Positions 32,458-40,584 of a DNA stretch of 64,000 nucleotides are shown here, one piece after another. Source of the DNA: an uncultured Porphyromonadaceae bacterium (GTDB lineage Bacteria; Bacteroidota; Bacteroidia; Bacteroidales; Muribaculaceae); contig CANRVB010000008.1 in assembly GCA_947643165.1 (NCBI GenBank), forward strand, positions 1 through 64,000, in the 5' to 3' direction. Made by a program: the position numbers and the translations under genes. How positions within the stretch are numbered: position 1 is the first letter of the stretch; every line of letters starts with the position of its first letter. The notes under the pieces are model-generated. The model was given only the letters and a program-made list of their open reading frames with translations, did no database searches and was not told the origin of the DNA.

Positions 32458-32499
32458 TCTCTTGAGTTCTTGTTATTGAATATACCCTTTGGGAGAGGC

Positions 32500-32928
32500 T
32501 TATAGCCCGGCTCCTAGAAGGTTGGCGAGCATTGTGCCGAACTGGTCGGCTGCCTGCTGCATTTTGGGGGCCACAAACGGCTTCAGCATCGCCGGTACCT
32601 CAACGTCTATCGAGGGCGTGAGCGAGGTCTTGCCCTCGGCGGTTGGTGCCAGGGACACGGTCAGGTGCATCGGTACCGGTGAATTTTCGGCACTCATCAC
32701 CACGCGTTCCGGAGCGACGCGTTCTACCACCTGAAGCTTTATCTCTCCTACCGGCTGTGCCTGGATAGTGATCGCATCGGCCGAGAAACTCACATCGCCG
32801 ATTTTCGCCCTGATGTCGGCAGGTAGCGAGTTGAGCTGCTCTTCATAGGAAGAGAAATCCGCCATGCGCTCATATACTTTCTCTACGGGCGCGTTTACTG
32901 TGGCTGTCTGTCCTGTGTATATCGCCAT
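32500..32928 (-). CDS. SRPBCC family protein
   Basis: A 142-residue START-like/SRPBCC protein. The N-terminal strand and helix TVNAPVEKVYERMADFSSYEE is characteristic (about 10-30), and a long C-terminal amphipathic helix closes the fold (about 112-138). Members bind small hydrophobic ligands in a central cavity. The ligand here is unknown. It follows pyrE by 3 nt on the same strand, so the two are cotranscribed. This pairing is familiar in Bacteroidales. Confidence 0.85.
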   Translation of the reverse strand: MAIYTGQTATVNAPVEKVYERMADFSSYEEQLNSLPADIRAKIGDVSFSADAITIQAQPVGEIKLQVVERVAPERVVMSAENSPVPMHLTVSLAPTAEGKTSLTPSIDVEVPAMLKPFVAPKMQQAADQFGTMLANLLGAGL

Positions 32929-32931
32929 TTC

Positions 32932-33579
32932 TTATTCCTTTGTTGTTGCGGGTGTCCACGCAGCCGGATCCTTGCGCCATTCGCGCAGGGTGTCGATGTC
33001 CTCTTCGCGTATATATTTTGTGGCCAGGGCAGCTTCAAGCAGGGCATTGTAGTTCGAGAGGGTGATCAGCTCCACTTCAGCTTTCTTGAAAGCTTCCACT
33101 GCTACCGGGAACTGGTAGGTGAACATCGCCGCCATGCCTACTACTTCGCAGCCTGCGTTGCGGATCGCCTGGACAGCTTTCAGCGATGAGCCGCCGGTCG
33201 ATATGAGGTCTTCTATCACAACTACTTTCTGACCCGGCTTCAGATTGCCTTCTATCAGATTCTCGAGACCGTGATCCTTGGGTGTTGAGCGTACATATAC
33301 GTAGGGCAGTCCGAGAGTGTCGGCTACAAGTGCGCCCATGGCTATCGCTCCCGTGGCTACACCGGCTATGGCGTCGGGCTTCTGGTAGCGCTCCATGATG
33401 AGGCGGCAGAGCTCAACCTTGATGAACGATCTGAGCTCCGGATACGACAATGTCTTGCGATTGTCGGTGTATATGGGTGAATTCCAACCCGATGCCCAGG
33501 TGAACGGCATTTCCGGCTGGAGCTTTATCGCGCTGATTTGTAATAATTTCTCGGCTAATATAGTGTCAAGCTGCTTCAT
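32932..33579 (-). CDS. pyrE: Orotate phosphoribosyltransferase
   Basis: A 215-residue enzyme that makes orotidine 5'-phosphate from orotate and PRPP in pyrimidine synthesis. The PRPP-binding loop is VVVIEDLISTGGSS (about 121-134). The catalytic flexible loop region (TPKDHGLENLIEG) and the PDAIAGVATGAIAMG segment are also present. Length is typical. It is the first gene of a two-gene unit with the SRPBCC gene. Confidence 0.95.
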   Translation of the reverse strand: MKQLDTILAEKLLQISAIKLQPEMPFTWASGWNSPIYTDNRKTLSYPELRSFIKVELCRLIMERYQKPDAIAGVATGAIAMGALVADTLGLPYVYVRSTPKDHGLENLIEGNLKPGQKVVVIEDLISTGGSSLKAVQAIRNAGCEVVGMAAMFTYQFPVAVEAFKKAEVELITLSNYNALLEAALATKYIREEDIDTLREWRKDPAAWTPATTKE

Positions 33580-33615
33580 GGTGGATAGAAGAATAGAATT
33601 TGATAAAATTTATTG

Positions 33616-33623
33616 CAAAGTTA
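33616..33623 (-). promoter_or_regulatory. -7 element of the pyrE promoter
   Basis: TAACTTTG on the minus strand, 36 nt before the pyrE start. The best TTTG upstream (33638-33641) is too close, so the -33 element is uncertain. Confidence 0.5.
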
Positions 33624-33713
33624 ATAAATTCACACGCCAAAGTCAAGTCGTTCGGCTATGCTCTACAACATATTTTGTCGTTTCTGCTCTATTTTATATT
33701 CCTTATCAGATCG

Positions 33714-34451
33714 TTATAATTTTGGCCGGTCTGTCAATTTTTTTATTTCTGCTGCTACCTGAGGTGTTGCCTTTGCGGCATACGCTTGTCTGAACAGTTC
33801 CAGTGCCCGCGAGGTGTTGCCCTGCGATGCAGCGTGGTTGGCCAGATATACAAGCGCGTCAAAAGCCTTTGGATCCCTTTCTACTATTGATTCATATACC
33901 GACATGGCCTCTTCTGTTCGGTCATCTATAAGCAGTCCCTGGGCCATTTGATACGTGAACGCCGTGTTGTCGGGATCGCCCGCCAGCATTATCTTTGCAT
34001 ACTCTGTCATCTTGGACCCGTTGCGCCTGTAGGTATAATAATCCAGCAGGTATGAGTCGATGCTTCGCGCAAGCCACGGCTTGTCGGCTCTTGCCTCCAG
34101 AAGAAACTGTTCATACAGATCTGTATGACCGAGTCCGAAGCTCTCGGCCCGTACGCCGTTGAACAGCGAGTCTATGGGTATCCGTGCCGACAGCGCGTTG
34201 CCGAGAAGTCTCATCTCTTCCCCGCGGTTCTCTCTCATGCCCGCGGCTGTGATGGCTTTGCTATACGTTGCCGTGCGGTGCGGTTGACGGGCCAGCATAA
34301 GGTCGAACATGGCTGAGGCACTGCTCCAGTCCTCCTGATTGTAGAACCGTGTAGCCTTCTCCTCCAGCGTGGAATAGCTCGTTTCTGGCGCGGCTGCCGC
34401 AAGCTGTACTGCCGCGGTTGCCGCAAATATGAGTGTGAGTAATGTCTTCAT
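33714..34451 (-). CDS. TPR-repeat periplasmic protein
   Basis: A 245-residue protein with a signal peptide (about 1-20, cleavage near AAA). Tetratricopeptide-like helix pairs follow, for example ATRFYNQEDWSSASAMFDLML, EEAMSVYESIVERDPKAFDAL and ASQGNTSRALELFRQAYAA. TPR units act as protein-binding scaffolds, and no partner is known. It starts 15 nt after the LexA-like regulator gene on the same strand, so they may share a transcript. The start at 34451 was chosen because it gives a proper signal peptide. Confidence 0.75.
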   Translation of the reverse strand: MKTLLTLIFAATAAVQLAAAAPETSYSTLEEKATRFYNQEDWSSASAMFDLMLARQPHRTATYSKAITAAGMRENRGEEMRLLGNALSARIPIDSLFNGVRAESFGLGHTDLYEQFLLEARADKPWLARSIDSYLLDYYTYRRNGSKMTEYAKIMLAGDPDNTAFTYQMAQGLLIDDRTEEAMSVYESIVERDPKAFDALVYLANHAASQGNTSRALELFRQAYAAKATPQVAAEIKKLTDRPKL

Positions 34452-34465
34452 GCTTTTGTACGGTG

Positions 34466-35158
34466 TCAGCACCGCAGGTCGCAGTTTATTACAGCTTCCA
34501 CTATATACAGACGCCTTATGTCCGACCGTAGCACCTCCATGTCGTCATACGATGGATTCGCGCTCTGGAGTATGACCATGCTCTTGTCAGGGTGGCGCCG
34601 CAGAAACTTGACCATGCGGTAATCATCTAACACTATAACATAGATCTGCCCCCAAAAGATGTATGCCATATTCGAAACAGGCCTTATCGCGATGTACGAC
34701 CCGTTTTTTACCGTCGGGGCCATTGAGTCGCCGCTCACTCTCACTATGGCGGCCTCATGCGAGATGTTGGGAAGGTTGATGCGCCCTATCACACGGTCAT
34801 CCGTAAGGTCCAGGCTAAGTTCACGTCTTCCGGCGGTAACATCGATGTCATATACGGGGACCCCTGACGTAACTGTCTGGTCAGCAGTTGTTAAGACCGC
34901 TGGAGGTTGAAAAGCGTCTTTTGGATACGGCACACCCTGTCCTGTGCAGAGCCATTCCTTCGACACTCCCATATCGGCTGCTATGCGGTTTATTAGCCCC
35001 ATAGTCAGCGTGTTAGCCCCGCTGAGCGACTTGCTCAGATTGGCTGGATTGATACCGAGGTGTCGGGCGAATGCACCCTGCGAGATACGCTGGTTTGTGA
35101 TCAGAAACCGTATACGCGACGCTACTTCTGCCTGGTTTATGGGGTTTTCGGCGATCAT
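34466..35158 (-). CDS. XRE-S24 (LexA/CI-like) transcriptional regulator
   Basis: A 230-residue regulator. The N-terminal helix-turn-helix (about 13-66) has QGAFARHLGINPANLSKSLSG. The C-terminal S24 peptidase domain (about 100-225) has catalytic Ser145 in SGDSMAPTV and Lys184 in RMVKFL. An Ala109-Gly110 bond precedes it in VTAGRRE. The A-G to Ser distance (36) and Ser to Lys distance (39) match LexA, so RecA-stimulated self-cleavage is plausible. A palindrome lies in the nearby divergent promoter region at 35578-35591. Targets are unknown. Confidence 0.85.
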   Translation of the reverse strand: MIAENPINQAEVASRIRFLITNQRISQGAFARHLGINPANLSKSLSGANTLTMGLINRIAADMGVSKEWLCTGQGVPYPKDAFQPPAVLTTADQTVTSGVPVYDIDVTAGRRELSLDLTDDRVIGRINLPNISHEAAIVRVSGDSMAPTVKNGSYIAIRPVSNMAYIFWGQIYVIVLDDYRMVKFLRRHPDKSMVILQSANPSYDDMEVLRSDIRRLYIVEAVINCDLRC

Positions 35159-35227
35159 GAAGATATGTGTGTTATTGTCAGTTGATTACGATAAAATTCT
35201 ACTGTTTTTTCGCGTCGCGCTGCCCGG

Positions 35228-35512
35228 TTAATATTCTGCTGCGAGCGACGCAATTGCCTCAGTATCAGCGATCCACTGTCCCGGGTTGGCTGGGTCCGCA
35301 TCTACAAGGTCCATTATCGCCACATAGTCATGTGCCTCATCTGCGTCAATTGTCTCTGTATCAGGCTCATCCGCTATTGTTACCTCAAGCGTCGACGGGT
35401 CTATGCACAGCATGGCTAAGTCGGTGAATGCCTGGTCGTTACATGCGAATTCCTCCACTGCTTCCGTGATTCTCCGGCGCAGCTCCTCATTCCTGTTTTT
35501 TTCTTCGCTCAT
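35228..35512 (-). CDS. Small acidic hypothetical protein
   Basis: A 94-residue, strongly acidic cytoplasmic protein without signal or membrane segment. It has a helical N-terminus (about 3-35) and a C-terminal region rich in Asp, Glu, Ala and Thr. I do not recognise it. It precedes the XRE-S24 regulator on the same strand with a 69-nt gap and diverges from the unknown 538-residue protein gene. Position links it to that regulator, but no role can be given. Confidence 0.6.
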   Translation of the reverse strand: MSEEKNRNEELRRRITEAVEEFACNDQAFTDLAMLCIDPSTLEVTIADEPDTETIDADEAHDYVAIMDLVDADPANPGQWIADTEAIASLAAEY

Positions 35513-35577
35513 ATCCGTTTTTGGTTAAAATTTATTGCAAATATGGCGATACCAAGTATAATTTCCAAATCTAAACA

Positions 35578-35591
35578 TGCTATTTATAGCA
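35578..35591. promoter_or_regulatory. Palindromic operator candidate TGCTAT-TT-ATAGCA
   Basis: A perfect inverted repeat with 6-bp arms and a 2-bp centre sits between the divergent 35512 and 35641 genes, about 20 nt upstream of the rightward -7 element. It therefore lies at its -33 position. A target of the adjacent LexA-like regulator is a reasonable guess. Confidence 0.4.
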
Positions 35592-35609
35592 AAATCTCTA
35601 TTTTTTGAT

Positions 35610-35617
35610 TAATTTTG
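35610..35617 (+). promoter_or_regulatory. -7 element for the 538-residue protein gene
   Basis: TAATTTTG, 23 nt before the start codon. The -33 region is occupied by the palindrome rather than by a clear TTTG. Confidence 0.45.
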
Positions 35618-35640
35618 CACCCTATATGTTTTGAAATCCA

Positions 35641-37257
35641 ATGCAGAAACTATCATATCTGAAATTTGAACGGAATGAAGAGATTCCGTTCCTGTCGCTG
35701 TTTTTAGAGTGTGACGAATTATATTTTATCGAGCCGGCAGGGAATGACTGGAAGTTTGGTTATGTGTCGCGGCGGTCAGCATCCGCGGTTACTGTGACTG
35801 TTGGCGAAGACGCCTTGTTGTCGGGCGAGGATGTATTGCAGGCGTTGCATATAGCTATGGCCACTAAGTGTGAGGCAGAGCCTCTTGCCAAGGCACTTGC
35901 AAATGCGGGGCTGCCTGAAAAGCCGCTGAAGCGTGCCTTATGGATGAAACCACGCACGCCGGAGAGCAGTGCCATGGCCTACCGTACATTCCTTTCGACA
36001 CGCGATCTTGAGCGGCTCCTGGCTTTTCCGGTGCAGCAATCCACAGCCGCCTTCCGTCGTGTGCTTCTGGTAGATGCTACGGTGGTGCCATTATCTGAAT
36101 CCGGTCTTGTGGCGCCCGATGAGCAGCTCGACAGAAAGTTCATGACGGTTTATCCGGAGGGTGTGACAGTAGCTCCGCGCGGGCCTGTGGAACTTGGGGA
36201 TCCAATCACTGTCACCTATTCCGCTCCGGGCTATGAATCTGCGGTTCATAAGGTTGCAGCCGGCAAGCCGAGTCCTTTTGTGTCATATTATGGCGCTGCC
36301 ATGTGTATCCAGCCTCTTAGCCGCCTTGGAATGGAGCTTAAGCCCATATCTCATCAAAAGGAGCCGGAATCAGATGATAAATCAAAGGGCCGATCGGTGA
36401 CTATAGTTCTCCGGTTTACCGATGACCGCACTCTGCGCTCTGATGTTACCCTTGACCCGGCTTCAAGCGAGTATAGTCTGTTGCGGGCCGGCACATGGCA
36501 CGGTTATCGAGCACGCCGCATGGTTGTGCGCAATCATGGCGATGAGGCGTATCTCATAGATATGCGAATCAACGAAAACGACGGGCAGCAGAGTGTATCC
36601 CATCATGCTACTCCACAAAGTACCGCGACGCAAGATGCCGACCTGCACTTGCGCACACGTGGCACAAGTCCATGGATGTATGTCTGCGCGGCCCTGCTTG
36701 CAATAATCCTCGGCATAGTGGTGATAAATTATCTCCCGTCGATGATGCCCGGAAGCAATCCTGATTATGCTCCCGGTACGGTAGATACCGAGAATGCCGT
36801 GAACGCCGAAAAGGAGCTCATGGGTATTGAGCCAGTCAAGACAGATGCTGTAGCCGATACTGCTGTAAACGAAGATACAGTTGTCGTGCAACCGGAGTCT
36901 GTAGCGCAGCCCGAGCCGGGTATAAGCGCGGAGGATGCCGCATATCTTGACAAGAATACCGTGTGGCGTCGGAGCGCTCTCAAAAGCAAGGCTGCCATAG
37001 ATCTGTATGATTCATTTTCGAAGGCAAATCTTAAAGCTATCGCTTCCAATCCGTATCTGTCCGACCGTAAGTGTGCCAATCAGACCGCAGTGAAGGTGGT
37101 AACGCTTATATGGCAGGCTAATGGCGCTGATACACAGGAGAGTAATCAGAAGGTGCTGCGTCAGCTGGCCGGTGCCGACAAGATAGATCTTCATGATCTC
37201 CATGAGAAACTCGCGCGTGTCCGTCCAACCAATCCGAATCGTTCGGAACGACCCTGA
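35641..37257 (+). CDS. Unknown 538-residue single-pass membrane protein
   Basis: The N-terminal 340 residues form a soluble, strand-rich region without a signal peptide. One membrane helix lies at about 343-365 (WMYVCAALLAIILGIVVINYL), followed by an acidic Val/Glu/Pro-rich linker (about 380-440) and a helical C-terminal domain of about 90 residues (KAAIDLYDSFSKANLKAIA). No known domain is recognised. It is transcribed divergently from the acidic protein and LexA-like regulator, with a palindrome between them, and is followed after 29 nt by a histidine acid phosphatase gene. It could be lineage-specific. Confidence 0.7.
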   Translation: MQKLSYLKFERNEEIPFLSLFLECDELYFIEPAGNDWKFGYVSRRSASAVTVTVGEDALLSGEDVLQALHIAMATKCEAEPLAKALANAGLPEKPLKRALWMKPRTPESSAMAYRTFLSTRDLERLLAFPVQQSTAAFRRVLLVDATVVPLSESGLVAPDEQLDRKFMTVYPEGVTVAPRGPVELGDPITVTYSAPGYESAVHKVAAGKPSPFVSYYGAAMCIQPLSRLGMELKPISHQKEPESDDKSKGRSVTIVLRFTDDRTLRSDVTLDPASSEYSLLRAGTWHGYRARRMVVRNHGDEAYLIDMRINENDGQQSVSHHATPQSTATQDADLHLRTRGTSPWMYVCAALLAIILGIVVINYLPSMMPGSNPDYAPGTVDTENAVNAEKELMGIEPVKTDAVADTAVNEDTVVVQPESVAQPEPGISAEDAAYLDKNTVWRRSALKSKAAIDLYDSFSKANLKAIASNPYLSDRKCANQTAVKVVTLIWQANGADTQESNQKVLRQLAGADKIDLHDLHEKLARVRPTNPNRSERP

Positions 37258-37286
37258 AAAACCAGATTACCAATCATTTATACATC

Positions 37287-38564
37287 ATGAAAAAGCTTGT
37301 TTCACTGTTGGCTGCAGTCTGCATCGGCATGACTGCGATGGCAGTAGAGCCGTCGGAAAGTATCCGCCAGATGGCCAGCAATTATTATGCCTATCCCTAT
37401 CCCGCGAATCCGCTTCCTGCGCTTACTGCTACCCCCAAAGGTTATACACCGGTACATATAGAGCATTATGGCCGCCACGGTTCGCGTTGGCATATAGGCC
37501 GCAATGCGTATCTCAAACCTATCCAGCTTCTTGAACCAGCCGAGAAGGCCGGCGCGTTGACTCCACGAGGCAAGGAATTGCTCGCGCAACTGCGTGAGAT
37601 TGAGGTGAAATCGCGCGGCCGTGACGGCGAACTTACTGATGTAGGTGCCGCACAACACCGAGGCATAGCGCAGCGTATGTATGCCAACTTCCCCGAGGTG
37701 TTTGCAGACTCAGCACGTGTTGACGCACGGTCGACAGTAGTGATCCGTTGCATACTCTCGATGGACAATGAGTTGCAGGAACTTAAAGCCGCTAATCCGG
37801 CTCTGCGTATCACCAGTGATGCAAGCCGTGCAGATATGCACTACATGAATTTCACCGATACTGATACCGTGGCACAGCAGGCGGCTGACAAGGGTGAAGA
37901 GGAGTATAAAAAGTTTGCTGCAACCAAAAGCTATCATGGCGACTATCTCAGCAAACTGGTGAGCGATCCGGCTGTGCGCGACAGCATCAAGTCGTCATCG
38001 CTGTTCCACTATCTGTTCAATATCGCGGCAAATGCCCAGAGCCATACGGATCAGGTTGCTCCATACGATATATTCAGTGAGCGCGAGATACGTGAACGGT
38101 GGGAGGCAAATAACGCTTCATGGCATTTACGTATGGGTAATGAAGCACGCACCGATGGTCTTGCTCCATATTCGCAGCGCCGTCTGCTCAACAACTTCAT
38201 AGAGAGCGCTGACACTGCTCTTGCCGGAGGCAAGCCAGGTGCAAATCTGCGTTTCGGTCATGAGGTTGTGGTGCTTCCGCTGGTGGTATTGATGGAACTT
38301 GATGACTATGGCAAGGAGTACAACGATTTCGAGACGCTGGCCGATCAATGGCGCAACTATGAGATATTCCCCATGGCCTCAAACGTTCAGATGATATTCT
38401 ACCGTGGCAAGAAGGCTTCCGATCCGGTACTTGTAAAGGTGCTGCTCAACGAACGAGAGGTGCGTCTGCCTGTGAAGGCATCCTCGGCAGGTTATCCCTA
38501 TTACCGTTGGGACGATGTGAAGAGCTACTACCAGAAGAAGCTTGAACGCGTGCCTCTGTATTGA
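37287..38564 (+). CDS. Histidine-type acid phosphatase (MINPP-like)
   Basis: A 425-residue exported enzyme with a signal peptide (about 1-19). The active-site motif is RHGSR (about residues 63-67, in HYGRHGSRW) and the distal catalytic pair appears as GHE in RFGHEVVVLPL (about 327-330). Members hydrolyse phosphomonoesters such as inositol phosphates in the periplasm. The GHE end differs from the HD of E. coli AppA and the HAE of MINPP, so the substrate is unsettled. It follows the unknown 538-residue gene by 29 nt. Confidence 0.8.
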   Translation: MKKLVSLLAAVCIGMTAMAVEPSESIRQMASNYYAYPYPANPLPALTATPKGYTPVHIEHYGRHGSRWHIGRNAYLKPIQLLEPAEKAGALTPRGKELLAQLREIEVKSRGRDGELTDVGAAQHRGIAQRMYANFPEVFADSARVDARSTVVIRCILSMDNELQELKAANPALRITSDASRADMHYMNFTDTDTVAQQAADKGEEEYKKFAATKSYHGDYLSKLVSDPAVRDSIKSSSLFHYLFNIAANAQSHTDQVAPYDIFSEREIRERWEANNASWHLRMGNEARTDGLAPYSQRRLLNNFIESADTALAGGKPGANLRFGHEVVVLPLVVLMELDDYGKEYNDFETLADQWRNYEIFPMASNVQMIFYRGKKASDPVLVKVLLNEREVRLPVKASSAGYPYYRWDDVKSYYQKKLERVPLY

Positions 38565-38588
38565 TTATAGATCACGTCGGATAATATT

Positions 38589-38635
38589 ACGCCGGGTGTG
38601 GTGGGCCGATATGGCTTCCACACCCGGTGTATTTT
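38589..38635. terminator. Bidirectional terminator between phosphatase and rarA
   Basis: ACGCCGGGTGTGG and CCACACCCGGTGT form a 13-bp stem with one mismatch and a 16-nt loop, followed by ATTTTAT on the plus strand. It lies between convergent genes. Confidence 0.75.
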
Positions 38636-38655
38636 ATGATGGGATGCGTGATATA

Positions 38656-39954
38656 TTACTTGTCTGGATCCTGATCTCTGTCGCCCCAACGCTGATATTG
38701 GAGCTGTGCCATGCGGGCTTCCGAGGGATTGTCGGATGGTTGCCAAAGGCAGGGATGTCCCATTCCGTCGGGCATGAACTGTTGTTTCACGAAGTTGCCG
38801 GGATAATCATGCGCGTACTTGTAGTCTCGTTTGTAACCCATATCTTTCATTAGCGAGGTCGGAGCGTTCCGCAGGTGGAGCGGAACCGGACGGTTGCCGG
38901 TTTCCCTGACCAGCTGAAGGGCGCGGTCAATACCCATGTAGGCTGAGTTGCTTTTTGCCGAAGTGGCCAGATAGACCACACATTCGGCCAACGGAATACG
39001 TCCCTCCGGCCAGCCGATCTTGCGGAGCACATCGAAGGTCGCGTTTGCGAGAAGCAGGGCGTTAGGATTGGCAAGTCCGATATCTTCGGCTGAGAGTATG
39101 ACGAGCCGTCTGGCTATGAATTCCGGATCTTCACCGCCGTCAACCATCCGTGCCAACCAGTAGAGGGCAGCATCAGGATCGCTTCCCCGTATGCTCTTTA
39201 TGAAAGCAGAGATTATGTCATAGTGCATCTCGCCGTTTTTGTCGTATGCCGCAGGGTTTTCCTGAAGCCGATCGGTCACAAGCCGGTCCTCAATAACCAT
39301 TTCTTCGGTCTCGGGGGTCGACTGTTCAAGCAGATCAAGTATGTTGAGGAGCTTACGCGCGTCCCCACCGCTGAAACGGAACAGAGCGTCGGTCGATTCT
39401 ATCCGGACGCGGCGCCGGCTGAGGATGCTGTCGGTAGTTATGGCGCGCTCGAGCAATGTACGGAGCTCAGGCTCTTCAAGGGGGCGGAGGGTGTAGACCT
39501 GGGCGCGGCTTAACAGCGGACGTATAACCTCGAACGACGGATTTTCGGTCGTGGCGCCTATAAGGGTCACTATTCCTTGTTCGACAGCGCCGAGCAGGCT
39601 GTCTTGCTGCGACTTGCTGAACCGGTGTATTTCGTCAATGAACAGTATAGGCCGGTTACCTTGATTGAACATGCTGCTTGCCTCCGCACGACACCGGTCT
39701 ATCACTTCCCTCACTTCCTTTACGCCTGCATTGACGGCGCTGAGTGTGAAGAACGGAGCCTTCACAGTGTTGGCTATGATTCGGGCAAGTGTTGTCTTTC
39801 CCACGCCCGGAGGACCCCAGAGGATGAACGACGCTATGCGTCCAGACTCAATCATGCGTCGCACGATAGAATCAGGACCGACAAGATGTGATTGACCGAT
39901 GTAGTCGTCGAGCGTCTGCGGACGCAGACGCTCTGCCAAAGGGGCTATAGTCAT
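38656..39954 (-). CDS. rarA: Replication-associated recombination protein RarA/MgsA
   Basis: A 432-residue AAA+ ATPase related to clamp loaders and Holliday-junction helicases, acting at stalled replication forks. Walker A is GPPGVGKTT (about 47-55), Walker B is ILFIDEIHRF (about 102-111) and sensor 1 is IGATTENPSF. The C-terminal MgsA tetramerisation domain (about 250-425) contains SAEDIGLANP and the PPLHLRNAPTSLMK-like segment. Full length, single gene with its own promoter. Confidence 0.95.
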   Translation of the reverse strand: MTIAPLAERLRPQTLDDYIGQSHLVGPDSIVRRMIESGRIASFILWGPPGVGKTTLARIIANTVKAPFFTLSAVNAGVKEVREVIDRCRAEASSMFNQGNRPILFIDEIHRFSKSQQDSLLGAVEQGIVTLIGATTENPSFEVIRPLLSRAQVYTLRPLEEPELRTLLERAITTDSILSRRRVRIESTDALFRFSGGDARKLLNILDLLEQSTPETEEMVIEDRLVTDRLQENPAAYDKNGEMHYDIISAFIKSIRGSDPDAALYWLARMVDGGEDPEFIARRLVILSAEDIGLANPNALLLANATFDVLRKIGWPEGRIPLAECVVYLATSAKSNSAYMGIDRALQLVRETGNRPVPLHLRNAPTSLMKDMGYKRDYKYAHDYPGNFVKQQFMPDGMGHPCLWQPSDNPSEARMAQLQYQRWGDRDQDPDK

Positions 39955-39993
39955 GGAGTGGTAAGTGTATTCTTATGGGGTTGCTTATTATTG

Positions 39994-40001
39994 CAAAGAT
40001 A
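39994..40001 (-). promoter_or_regulatory. -7 element of the rarA promoter
   Basis: TATCTTTG on the minus strand, 40 nt before the rarA start. No TTTG is seen at the -33 distance. The direct repeats at 40024-40081 lie just upstream. Confidence 0.5.
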
Positions 40002-40023
40002 ACTATATGGGCCGGTATTTAGA

Positions 40024-40081
40024 GTTAATATCGCTTAAACATAGCTCTGAGTGACAATTTTTTATTGTTAATATCGCTTAA
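40024..40081. repeat. Two 15-bp direct repeats between rarA and the PstS-like locus
   Basis: GTTAATATCGCTTAA occurs at 40024-40038 and 40067-40081, 43 nt apart (about four helical turns). It is placed upstream of the rarA promoter and within 240 nt of the divergent small membrane protein gene. This looks like a paired binding site. The 360-nt interval 39955-40314 holds no gene. A -7-like TAACTTTA at 40119-40126 may start the rightward transcript. Confidence 0.6.
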
Positions 40082-40314
40082 TTTCATGGCCGAAGTGACT
40101 TGTATGAAAAAAATTATGTAACTTTACAAGCCCGACATATCGAAGGCTCAGTTGGCGTATTCCCCGTTACCCGCGATCTTGATCATCAAGACCATGGATC
40201 GTGCGAACTAATCGGGGCTACTCTACGTTAGGATTTTACAAGGGGCTATTCGGCAAAAAGCAGACGAGCACCTTTTCAATTAACCTAATTCGTCCACTGT
40301 TAAAATCATACATT

Positions 40315-40536
40315 ATGGAGACCAACAACAGACAATCGACCGGCACTCCGCAGGTCATGCGCAACATCTTCGGCATCATCATGATCATCATATACATCGG
40401 CATGGGTGTACTATGCTTCTGTGGCGTTTTCGATTGGCTGACAGGCAGCTGGGAGTGGCTCCGTTGGGTAGCCGGAGGCCTGTTTGTAGTTTACGGTATA
40501 TGGCGTGGATACCGCCAGTTCGCCCGGATCGACTGA
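40315..40536 (+). CDS. Small two-helix membrane protein
   Basis: A 73-residue protein with two membrane helices (about 17-37 and 47-64, joined by a short Trp-rich loop WLTGSWEWLR). A basic C-terminus (WRGYRQFARID) follows. The start at 40315 gives the conserved-looking METNN opening, and the longer in-frame extension is not protein-like. It precedes the PstS-like lipoprotein by 48 nt and the TPR gene after that. Function unknown, and a role with those genes is inferred from position. Confidence 0.65.
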   Translation: METNNRQSTGTPQVMRNIFGIIMIIIYIGMGVLCFCGVFDWLTGSWEWLRWVAGGLFVVYGIWRGYRQFARID

Positions 40537-40584
40537 CGGATCGACTTATAGCCAACTCTCTCTTTGAAAACTAATAATATTGTC

